Shown piece after piece: positions 57,146-64,000 of a stretch of 64,000 nt of DNA. This stretch comes from Bradyrhizobium centrolobii (GTDB taxonomy: Bacteria; Pseudomonadota; Alphaproteobacteria; Rhizobiales; Xanthobacteraceae). Both the position numbers and the translations under genes were made by a program. The number at the start of each line of letters is the position of its first letter. The stretch's first letter is position 1. The notes under the pieces are model-generated. The model did no database searches, was not told the DNA's origin, and saw only the letters and a list, made by a program, of their open reading frames with translations. The DNA lies in assembly GCF_001641635.1 (NCBI RefSeq), contig NZ_LUUB01000059.1, positions 1-64,000 of the forward strand. The letters run 5' to 3'.

Positions 57146-57261
57146 TAGGTACCCTGATTAGTAGATAATCAAATTACGTCGGTCTCACGTCTGAGAAGGC
57201 CATCGGCAACGATGTTTGCTTTTGCTGCACGAATGCCGCTCCCGAGCCCGGCCGGGTACTT

Positions 57262-58428
57262 TCACAGATCGACGATGGGTAACCGCTCAGGTGCGATGTC
57301 GCTGAGAAATTCAGGACCGGTTGTTGTAACTCGGAAGACTTCTTCGGTCTGGTATACCCCTCCGGCCATCTCAAGCTTGGGCTCGAGATGTAAGACCATG
57401 TCTTCCAGAATGATCTCGCTCGATCCGGCCATCAGTGATGGCGGCTCAGTCAAGGCAATACCTGAGCCGTGGCCGACACGGCCCGCCGCTGTGAGGCGAG
57501 ACAGGTTGCGTTCTGACCAGAGCTCCTCAAAAAGGTGATAGACCTTTTCGCCTGTCATGCCTGGCCTTATTTTTTCCGCCAATCGGAGCGTCACGCTTCT
57601 AACGAACCCATAGAGGTCTTCCTGCTCAGGCGTTGCTTTACCGACCTTGGCAACCCGATCCAGATCACTGATCTGATCAGCACGGCGGGCGCCCATGTCG
57701 ACCCAGATGAAATTGCCGTGAGCAAGACGGAAATCATAGTTCGGTTGCGCGTAGCTCTTTCCTGCGGGATCGAAGCGGACGGGAAGCCAGTCGACGCTAT
57801 CGGCTCCCAATCCAATCATTCGCTGCTTGAGCAGCTGGCCGAATTCATATTCATTCATGCCGATGCGCAGATCGGCGAGGCCAGCGAAGAAGCTCTCCGT
57901 TGCAATACGGCAAACCTCGCGCTTGGTATCCAGTTCGTGCCGGCTCTTGATGAGCCGCTGCCGCCAGATCAAGTCGGCCTGGTCCGAAAGGCGGAAGTTG
58001 TGCGGCGCGGCCCTCAAGTAGTCGATCAGTGCGATTGACCCGCGCCCGAACATGTCGAGCCCATAGTCAAATCCAACGGCAGCGCCGGCTGGTAGATCAC
58101 TCAGAAACGCGCCTGTCGCGGATACGGCAACGTCTGTATAGCCATGATAGTAGAGCGGCTGAACATGGCGGTTCGGCCACGCTTGCGCGTTGCGCTCCTC
58201 CGAGCTGTTGATGACGATCGCGATCCCGGCGCGGTCACGTCGCGCGATCGCCAACAACGGCCTGGTGTCCGAGGTCCAGAACAGCGTCCTGAACCCGGAG
58301 TAATATTCGAAATTCTGGCGCGACGTCAGAACCATGGCATCGATGCGTGCGTCTGCCATGTTGGCGCGCAAGCGCTCAATGCGCTCTCCGATCTCCGCTT
58401 CACCTGGCCATAGGGGAGGCATCGCCAT
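57262..58428 (-). CDS. DoeA/EutD-like M24 hydrolase
   Basis: A 388-residue creatinase/prolidase-fold enzyme. The N-terminal creatinase domain has TSRQNFEYYSGFRTLFWTSD. The C-terminal pita-bread domain retains the conserved segments GNFIWVDMGARR, GRVGHGSGIALTEPP and LHLEPKLE. DoeA/EutD of this family opens the ectoine ring. The start at 58428 is preferred because GGAG lies six bases upstream; ATGs at 58440 and 58536 are in frame. Presumably co-transcribed with the deacylase. Confidence 0.82.
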   Translation of the reverse strand: MAMPPLWPGEAEIGERIERLRANMADARIDAMVLTSRQNFEYYSGFRTLFWTSDTRPLLAIARRDRAGIAIVINSSEERNAQAWPNRHVQPLYYHGYTDVAVSATGAFLSDLPAGAAVGFDYGLDMFGRGSIALIDYLRAAPHNFRLSDQADLIWRQRLIKSRHELDTKREVCRIATESFFAGLADLRIGMNEYEFGQLLKQRMIGLGADSVDWLPVRFDPAGKSYAQPNYDFRLAHGNFIWVDMGARRADQISDLDRVAKVGKATPEQEDLYGFVRSVTLRLAEKIRPGMTGEKVYHLFEELWSERNLSRLTAAGRVGHGSGIALTEPPSLMAGSSEIILEDMVLHLEPKLEMAGGVYQTEEVFRVTTTGPEFLSDIAPERLPIVDL

Positions 58429-58561
58429 GTTTTTCTCCATCGCCCAATTGCATTTCCATGAGGCAGACTTCGCAGCACTGAACGGACGGTGTCGCCGTTC
58501 CGGCGAGATGCTCGGAAGTGCCGACGCCGCCCGCATCCTCGCAACGCACCTTCACATACCT

Positions 58562-58616
58562 CATATACCTACTATGTCAACATGATATTGACATACCGGA
58601 TATACCCGGTGTATCA
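58562..58616. promoter_or_regulatory. Divergent promoters with shared-type operators
   Basis: Leftward: TTGACA (58580-58575), 16 bases, TATGTG, with ATACCTACTATG (58565-58576) inside. Rightward: TTGACA (58588-58593), 17 bases, GTATCA, with GATATACCCGGTGTATC (58599-58615). Both operators share the ATAC-N3-GTAT layout seen upstream of the importer operon and the GntR gene. Confidence 0.62.
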
Positions 58617-58727
58617 GATTTATGGTGGTCGCGGACTAACCAGGAACGCAGCTGTAGGTTGGAAGCGCGCCTTCAGCGGGCGAAATCCGTAAGCTGCGGC
58701 CGCATCAAGCTGCCCGAGAGGACTCAA

Positions 58728-59528
58728 ATGGTTGGGACCAAGGACGCGGGTGCCAGGAAATGGTCAAAAGCACCCTATGAAGTCGATGGAGGCATCGGCG
58801 CAAAAGCGCACATTGGCATGATCGTGATGGATAACGATCAGACCCTGTCACATGAAGCGCGAGCCATGCTCACCCTTCCCGGCGTAGCCTTATATGAGAG
58901 TCGAATCTCGACGCCCGGCAATACTGCAACGTCGCTTTCGGTCGACCTACTGAAGGATGCATTCTCCGGACTTGACCAAGCGCTGGCGCAGATCAACTCC
59001 AGGCGAACGTCGGACGTTGTTGCCCTGGGCTGCACCTCGGCAGCCATGATCATCGGCCCGCAAGAGCTGCAGCGCAGGGTGCAAGCCGTTCATCCCAACG
59101 CTCAGGTCGTCGATCCGTTTTCGGGAATTGTGGGAGCTTTGCGGAGTCTCAATGCAAAACGCATCGGTTATGTCTCGCCCTATCCGCGAGATGTTGCGGA
59201 AAAAATGATTTCCGCAATTGAAGCCGAGGGCTTCCCGGTACCTGCTGCGGCCGAATTCTCTAAAGACGGCGGCGTGGTCCGGTTCGATTCACCTTTCATT
59301 TCGGCAGAAAGCATCAAGAGCTCGGTACGCGATCTGGCCGCGGAAGATGGGGTCGACACCATCATCGTCTCTTGTACCCAGATGCGCGCCGCAGCGGTCA
59401 TCGAGCCGCTTGAAGCGGAGACCGGCAAGAACATCATTACGTCCAATCAAGCCCTTTGCTGGCAAGCCCTTCGGCTTGCCGGTTACGACGAAAGCGTTAA
59501 AGGCTGGGGTAAGTTGTTTACGCTCTGA
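58728..59528 (+). CDS. Asp/Glu racemase-superfamily enzyme, EutA/arylmalonate decarboxylase-like
   Basis: A 266-residue protein with the two half-domain cysteines of the superfamily, in LGCTSAAM and IVSCTQMRA, plus VVDPFSGIVGALRSL and RIGYVSPYPRDV. The superfamily includes maleate isomerase, hydantoin racemase, arylmalonate decarboxylase and EutA of ectoine clusters. GAGAGG sits six bases before the ATG at 58728; the frame is open upstream through the promoter. It heads a rightward operon with a second binding protein. Its reaction here is unknown; racemisation would suit the DadA-type oxidase downstream. Confidence 0.8.
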   Translation: MVGTKDAGARKWSKAPYEVDGGIGAKAHIGMIVMDNDQTLSHEARAMLTLPGVALYESRISTPGNTATSLSVDLLKDAFSGLDQALAQINSRRTSDVVALGCTSAAMIIGPQELQRRVQAVHPNAQVVDPFSGIVGALRSLNAKRIGYVSPYPRDVAEKMISAIEAEGFPVPAAAEFSKDGGVVRFDSPFISAESIKSSVRDLAAEDGVDTIIVSCTQMRAAAVIEPLEAETGKNIITSNQALCWQALRLAGYDESVKGWGKLFTL

Positions 59529-59674
59529 CGGAGCCCCGCCCCGGTCGCCTCACTGCGGCGTCCAGGAAAACAGAGGTCAGGACGCGAGAAATCATAGCGC
59601 AACTATCCTTTGAAGAACGCAAAAAAGACCAGCCTAAAAAGGCCGGCACCACAGCTCAACCGAGGGGAATTATC

Positions 59675-60556
59675 ATGAAACTCGCGACCATGACCCGCAA
59701 CGTCGCATTTCTGACGGCTTCTGTGCTTTACGTGGCTCTCCTGAGCCCGCCGGCTCTTTCGCAGACCTTGAAAGAAAAAGTTGCCGCCGAAGGGAAACTC
59801 ACGATTGGTGTCTATAACGCTTGGCCAGATGGCTTCGTCAAGGACGGAGGAATCGCCGGTACACAGCCGGAGATTTTACGCGAGGTTGCGAAATCGCTTG
59901 GGCTCAAAACGATTGAGTTCCAGGCCATGGATTTTGGCGCGCTGATTCCGAGTTTGATGGCGAAGCGCATCGACGTCATTGCCGGCGGCATGTACGTAAC
60001 GCCCAATCGATGCAAGCAGGTTGCCTTCTCAAATCCGGTCGGCGGGCCCCGCGGCAACGCCATTCTGGTGAAAGCTGGCAATCCGCTGAGCATTCACGGT
60101 TATCAGGACATGGCCGAGAATCCGAAAATCCGGGTCGGCAATTTGCGCGGCGCAGCATCGCTGGAATACATGTCGGCGGCGGGCGTGCCTAAGGAGCGAA
60201 TTCAGTTGTTCCCAGACCATCCGACTGGATTGGCAGCACTCCTCGCCGGACGGGTCGACATGCTCATCAATGCCTCAGGAGCGATTGTCGGCAGCTTGAG
60301 GGACCCTAACGTCAAGGGATTGGAGCGCGCAGAACCGTTCAGGGAAGTCGTGGACGGCAAGGAGATGATCCACTATTCCTCCTTCGCATTTCGGCCTGAA
60401 GACAAAGAATTCCGTGACTTGATCGATCAAGGCCTCGCCGAGAAAAATCGAGAGGGCGTTGTCGCTAAAACCATCATGAACTACGGCTTTCCCGAGCGAG
60501 ATGCAACGCCCACCGGCGTTACGGCGAAAGAGCTTTGCGGAAGTGATTACCGCTAA
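59675..60556 (+). CDS. Second periplasmic binding protein, EhuB-like
   Basis: A 293-residue family 3 binding protein with a Sec signal peptide (first 30 residues, ending PPALSQ), LTIGVYNAWPDGF, DFGALIPSLMAKRIDVIAGG and RVGNLRGAASLEYM. It is paralogous to 51305-52195 and has no permeases of its own, so it may hand another ligand to the same importer. GAGGGGA precedes the ATG. Confidence 0.87.
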   Translation: MKLATMTRNVAFLTASVLYVALLSPPALSQTLKEKVAAEGKLTIGVYNAWPDGFVKDGGIAGTQPEILREVAKSLGLKTIEFQAMDFGALIPSLMAKRIDVIAGGMYVTPNRCKQVAFSNPVGGPRGNAILVKAGNPLSIHGYQDMAENPKIRVGNLRGAASLEYMSAAGVPKERIQLFPDHPTGLAALLAGRVDMLINASGAIVGSLRDPNVKGLERAEPFREVVDGKEMIHYSSFAFRPEDKEFRDLIDQGLAEKNREGVVAKTIMNYGFPERDATPTGVTAKELCGSDYR

Positions 60557-60702
60557 ACGACACTAGCAGACCCACACTATTGCCGCCCGTCATCAGTCCG
60601 CATATCGCCGTCGGGCTCTCTTCGGCAGACGATCTATCACAGCCGCAAAACATCTTGATCGCTCGCGGCAGTAGAGCAGAAGTCTAGAATCCTTAGGCCG
60701 CC

Positions 60703-61878
60703 ATGAACACCAGCTCAAACAACAACGACACGCTGTGCGTTGTACCACCAGCCGCTTCGCTCGAGGGGTTCGCCAGCCTCACGGTTCCTGTTTATCGAGC
60801 ATCAACAATTGTCTTCCCAAACGCGGCTGCCTATCGCTCACGTGCGGCGCGGTCGCCGGATGGCTATACCTATGGACTGGCTGGAACTCCAACGACACGA
60901 ACTCTGGAAAGCCAGCTAGCCGAAATTCATTCCGCCGCCCGTTCGATCATCGTGCCTTCGGGGCAAGCGGCGATAACCACCGTCATGCTCGCGCTGTTGA
61001 AGCGCGGCGACCATGTGTTGATCACTGACAATGTCTATCCCCCGGTGAAGCTGTTCGCGCGGACCATTCTTCATTCCTTCGGAGTAGACGTTGAGTACTT
61101 TGATCCGACACGTCTTGCTGACCTGGAAGCCAAGATTCGCCCCGGCGCAACGAAGCTTGTCTGGGTCGAGTCGCCGGGCTCAACGACAATGGAAATCTGC
61201 GATATCCCCGCCATCGCGGCCAGGTGCAGAAACTCTGGTGCCCTTCTGGGATGCGACAATACGTGGGCGACCGGTTTGCTCTGCAAACCTCTGAGCCTGG
61301 GCGTAGATATCGTTGCCGAAGCTATCACCAAATACGCGGGCGGCCACTCCGACATCCTTCTCGGCGCGATCATTCTAGATGACCTTGATCTATACGCGCG
61401 GTTTCGGGCCGCTTTGGGAGCTCTGGGGGTGGGCACTTCCCCCGATGATTGCTCGCACGCATTGCGCGGCATCCAGACGATGGCTCTTCGAATAAGGCAC
61501 GCCGGCGCGTTGAGCGAGCAATTCGCACAACGGTTGGAAGCTTCAGGTTTTAAGGTTTTGCATCCATGTCTTCCTTCGTTCTCCGGCCACGCTTTATGGC
61601 GGCGTGATTTCGCGGGTTGCTCCGGTGTTTTCAGCCTCCTGCTGGAGGGCGTGGATCCCGGTAAGGTCGACCGCGCTCTAGACCAGTTGAGAACGTTCGC
61701 CATAGGTGCTTCTTGGGGAGGCACGCGAAGCATTGTCGCGCCCATGGTCGTTGCAGGCGAGCGGCACGCAATGCCCGCGCACGAAGATGTAAGCTATATC
61801 CGACTTAGCATCGGCCTTGAGAGCGCTGAAGATCTTTGGCGCGACATTGAGAGAATGTCGGATGTTCTACTTGGCTGA
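60703..61878 (+). CDS. Cys/Met-metabolism PLP enzyme, MetC-like lyase
   Basis: A 391-residue fold-type I PLP enzyme of the cystathionine lyase family. It has YGLAGTPTTRTLE, the phosphate-binding VPSGQAAITTVMLAL, ESPGSTTMEICDI, CDNTWATGLLCKPL and the Schiff-base lysine in AITKYAGGHSD. Closest in pattern to cystathionine beta-lyase (MetC), but these enzymes have broad C-S and beta-elimination activity. It sits 147 bases after the second binding protein in the same direction and could release ammonia and an oxoacid from a transported amino acid. Confidence 0.85.
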   Translation: MNTSSNNNDTLCVVPPAASLEGFASLTVPVYRASTIVFPNAAAYRSRAARSPDGYTYGLAGTPTTRTLESQLAEIHSAARSIIVPSGQAAITTVMLALLKRGDHVLITDNVYPPVKLFARTILHSFGVDVEYFDPTRLADLEAKIRPGATKLVWVESPGSTTMEICDIPAIAARCRNSGALLGCDNTWATGLLCKPLSLGVDIVAEAITKYAGGHSDILLGAIILDDLDLYARFRAALGALGVGTSPDDCSHALRGIQTMALRIRHAGALSEQFAQRLEASGFKVLHPCLPSFSGHALWRRDFAGCSGVFSLLLEGVDPGKVDRALDQLRTFAIGASWGGTRSIVAPMVVAGERHAMPAHEDVSYIRLSIGLESAEDLWRDIERMSDVLLG

Positions 61879-61941
61879 TGCCACATCTGTGGACCAAGAA
61901 AGCCAAGCTTGACGGCTTGGTGTATCGCTAGCAATTTTGGG

Positions 61942-62128
61942 ATGAGCGGGAGAGACCGTTTCTGCTTCAGGACAGGAACGGCGCCGACGGAGCAACCACC
62001 CCGGAAACTCTCAGGCAAAAGTACCGCTTTTTTCGTACTTGAACTCTGAAAGGCAGGACGGCAGTTCTGCGCCGATGGTGAAAGTCGCGGCCCAAATGAG
62101 TGGGCGGCGATGAAGCTCTCAGGCCAAT
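61942..62128 (+). ncRNA. Tandem glycine riboswitch
   Basis: Aptamer 1 shows GAGCGGGAGAGACCG, GGCGCCGACGGAGCAACC and CCGGAAACTCTCAGGCAAAA. After a short linker, aptamer 2 shows GCGCCGATGGTGAAAGTCG and GATGAAGCTCTCAGGC. These are the conserved cores of gcvT-type glycine aptamers in the usual tandem arrangement. It lies directly upstream of a DadA-type oxidase instead of the glycine-cleavage operon. Confidence 0.9.
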
Positions 62129-62131
62129 GAG

Positions 62132-62168
62132 GGGTGCCAATCACCCGTATAAGGCGGGACGGAGCACC
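62132..62168 (+). promoter_or_regulatory. Probable expression platform of the glycine riboswitch
   Basis: GGTGC (62133-62137) can pair with GCACC (62164-62168), hiding the GGAG ribosome site at 62161-62164. Alternatively GGGTG (62132-62136) pairs with CACCC (62142-62146) and leaves it free. These exclusive pairings suggest translational control, consistent with a glycine-on switch. Confidence 0.45.
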
Positions 62169-62169
62169 T

Positions 62170-63429
62170 ATGAGCACTTCCAATACCTCACGTGTCGCCA
62201 TCATCGGCGCAGGAATCACCGGCATCACGACCGCCTACAATCTCGCCATGCGCGGCCGCCAGGTGACGGTCTTTGACCGTCAGCCTTACGCTGCGATGGA
62301 AACCTCCTTCGCCAACGGCGGGCAGTTGTCGGCTTCAAATGCCGAGGTCTGGAACAGCTGGGCCACGGTCCTGAAGGGCATCAAATGGATGTTCACGCCG
62401 GGAGCTCCGCTTCTCGTCAATCCCAAGCCGTCCTGGCACAAGCTATCTTGGATGGCCGAGTTCGTTGCCTCGATCCCCAAGTACGAGGAGAACACGCTCA
62501 CAACCGCGCGTCTTGCGATCGAGGCGCGAGCCCATCTGATGCGCATGGCGCGTGAGGAAGACATCGCGTTCGATTGCGAGAGACGCGGTATCCTTCATTT
62601 TTATCACAGTAAGGAGGAATTCGAGGCGGCTCGCAGGGTCTCGGCTTTGCTTGCCAAGGGCGGCCTTGAGCGCCGAGCCGTTACGCCGGAGGAAATCCGT
62701 GCGATCGAACCTTCGTTGAAGGGTGATTTTTACGGAGGCTTTTATACGCCATCGGACTTCACCGGTGACATCCACAAATTCACCGTCGGGCTGGCCCGTG
62801 CCTGCGAGCGACGGGGTGTGACGATGCGCTGGTCAAGTGAGATCCAGTCGGTTGAGCGTGGCACCGGGGACGCAATCGGCGTGAATTGGAAGCCAACGGA
62901 GGGAGCCCTGCAGGACAGCACGCTGCGAGAAGATTTCGACCGGATCGTTGTCTGCGGAGGAGTGATGTCCCGTCCGATCGCGGCCAGTCTCGGCGACCGC
63001 ATCAATGTTTATCCGGTGAAAGGATACTCGATCACGCTCCACCTTTCTGAAGAGTCAGACCAAGCCGCTGCACCGTGGACGAGTCTCCTCGACGACCGGG
63101 CCAAGATCGTGACCAGCCGGCTTGGGCCGAACCGCTTTCGCGTGGCGGGAACGGCCGAATTCAATGGTTACAACAAAGACATTCGGACGGCGCGAATCGA
63201 GCCACTCGTTCAATGGTGCCGAAGGCACTTCCCCGGCATGAGCACGCGCCAAGCCGTCCCCTGGGCAGGTCTACGGCCGATGATGCCCGATATGCTGCCG
63301 CGGGTCATGCGAGGCCAGGATCCGCGCGTCTTCTACAACACCGGGCATGGTCATCTCGGTTGGACCTTGTCAGCTGCGACGGCCGATGCCGTCGCAGCTC
63401 TCGTTACGGCAAGGCAGAACGCCGGCTGA
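62170..63429 (+). CDS. dadA: DadA-type D-amino-acid dehydrogenase / glycine-oxidase-like flavoprotein
   Basis: A 419-residue FAD-dependent oxidoreductase of the DAO family. The Rossmann motif VAIIGAGITGITTAYNLA is at the N-terminus, with ETSFANGGQLSASNAEVWNSW typical of DadA. HGHLGWTLS at the C-terminus closes the flavin site. Oxidises D-amino acids to oxoacids with transfer of electrons to the respiratory chain. Start 62170 has GGAG five bases upstream; an earlier ATG at 62134 lies inside the riboswitch platform. Control by a glycine riboswitch suggests glycine as substrate or as product of the pathway. Confidence 0.9.
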   Translation: MSTSNTSRVAIIGAGITGITTAYNLAMRGRQVTVFDRQPYAAMETSFANGGQLSASNAEVWNSWATVLKGIKWMFTPGAPLLVNPKPSWHKLSWMAEFVASIPKYEENTLTTARLAIEARAHLMRMAREEDIAFDCERRGILHFYHSKEEFEAARRVSALLAKGGLERRAVTPEEIRAIEPSLKGDFYGGFYTPSDFTGDIHKFTVGLARACERRGVTMRWSSEIQSVERGTGDAIGVNWKPTEGALQDSTLREDFDRIVVCGGVMSRPIAASLGDRINVYPVKGYSITLHLSEESDQAAAPWTSLLDDRAKIVTSRLGPNRFRVAGTAEFNGYNKDIRTARIEPLVQWCRRHFPGMSTRQAVPWAGLRPMMPDMLPRVMRGQDPRVFYNTGHGHLGWTLSAATADAVAALVTARQNAG

Positions 63430-63888
63430 AGAGGGGGAAAAAACCAACTCCTCCGTGCGCCCTTCTCGCTCGCCTTCAGTAGCACCGCGCACACGGCACT
63501 GGATGAACATGATGAGAATCCCGCGGTGTCGGGATTCTACCCCAGGGGTGAGTTGCAGAGGGGCCGAAGGCCGCGAAACGATGAGCTCGCAGCTATCGAG
63601 AAGGAAGCGGGGGCCGAGCTTGGGCGGGAGGAGCAAGAACTCGCGCATGCATCGGCAGAAGGTCACCCCAGACCGGATCATGGCGAGCGACAGGGTCTTG
63701 CCGACCTCCGTGTTCGGTGAAGGGCTTCGCTTCGTCCGAGGCGAAAGAACCTTCCTCCCGCGCGGCAACGAGCATTCTAAGAGCCAGCGCGTCAGCTCTC
63801 ATCAAGTCATGCAGGAGGGCGCTGCTCTGTGATATCTTCCCGCGAAAACACCGCGTGGTAACGAATGTCGCTTTTCAGGAGGGCATAT
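63430..63888. other. Intergenic region with a 9-bp inverted repeat
   Basis: About 460 bases between convergent genes. AGAATCCCG (63515-63523) and CGGGATTCT (63530-63538) form a stable hairpin without a U-tract; it could still act as a bidirectional stop or mRNA end. Frames of 60-160 codons on either strand show no motif. Confidence 0.4.
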
Positions 63889-64000
63889 TCATTTGCTCGT
63901 CAGCAGCAGAAAGCGGACAACCAGGAGCGCTGCGTATAGGGCCTTTCCGATCGACAATCCAATCCAGATACCAATGGCGTCAAGGCCAATCCTCAAACTG
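63889..64000 (-). CDS. MATE-family efflux protein, C-terminal end only
   Basis: The last 36 codons of a minus-strand gene that begins outside the window. The sequence GLDAIGIWIGLSIGKALYAA followed by a hydrophobic helix and TSK-stop matches the final transmembrane region of MATE (DinF/NorM) multidrug exporters. Only the end is visible, so subfamily and integrity cannot be judged. Confidence 0.6.
   Translation of the reverse strand, partial: SLRIGLDAIGIWIGLSIGKALYAALLVVRFLLLTSK

Noticed and set aside
63515-63538. Intrinsic terminator after dadA
   Set aside because: The hairpin is perfect but has no U-tract on either strand, so it is listed only as an inverted repeat.

Overview
The window comes from an alphaproteobacterium, most likely a Bradyrhizobium, and reads like a symbiosis-island or accessory region. 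The main clues are a canonical nod box ahead of nodPQ, a NolL-type acyltransferase, a bradavidin gene (an avidin first described from Bradyrhizobium), rhizobial-style panBC and speDE, and a dense mixture of mobile-element remnants, toxin-antitoxin (TA) modules, defence genes and frameshifted genes.

Layout. 1-1.7 kb: 5'-truncated IS91-type transposase and a small WGR protein. 2.06-7.2 kb: nod box, nodP, nodQ and nolL, which decorate Nod factor (sulfate activation and O-acetylation). 7.7-12.3 kb: small unknown proteins, a TauE/SafE permease, and a divergent two-gene module present twice (second copy decayed). 12.5-14.5 kb: tRNA-like relic and panC-panB. 15.4-22.7 kb: complete type I Wadjet operon jetA-jetB-jetC-jetD with a fifth overlapping gene. 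22.8-27.7 kb: a worn defence/TA stretch with an AbiEi antitoxin and truncated AbiEii toxin, broken HEPN-AbiU2 and HNH-like genes, a Fic antitoxin with a one-base-frameshifted Fic toxin, and integrase remnants. 27.9-33.6 kb: sigma-54 activator divergent from an aryl-aldehyde dehydrogenase, aryl-alcohol dehydrogenase and broken esterase, in the same order as the Acinetobacter are genes. 33.7-35.4 kb: hipBA with four operator palindromes. 35.8-37.2 kb: integrase fragments and an RMD1/YagE-family membrane protein. 38.7-41.1 kb: two decayed small genes coupled to speD and speE. 41.7-46.4 kb: a group II intron inserted just after the hicAB terminator and itself split by a serine-recombinase element. 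46.4-49.8 kb: hicAB, unknown genes and bradavidin. 51.2-63.4 kb: a catabolic and transport cluster. 63.9-64 kb: the C-terminal end of a MATE transporter.

The most coherent system that may be undescribed is the 51.2-63.4 kb cluster. It holds an EhuABCD-like ABC importer, a HutC/GntR regulator, a DoeB/EutE-like deacylase, a DoeA/EutD-like M24 hydrolase, an EutA-like Asp/Glu-racemase-superfamily enzyme, a second binding protein, a MetC-like PLP lyase, and a DadA-type oxidase behind a tandem glycine riboswitch. It resembles ectoine catabolism but shows no eutB or eutC. A shared ATAC-N3-GTAT palindrome sits in or next to predicted promoters of the importer, the regulator and the divergent hydrolase/racemase pair, suggesting one regulon.

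All calls rest on reading the sequence by eye. Family names are from motif recognition, not from searches. Frameshifts could be genuine decay or, in isolated cases such as the Fic G-run, sequence error.
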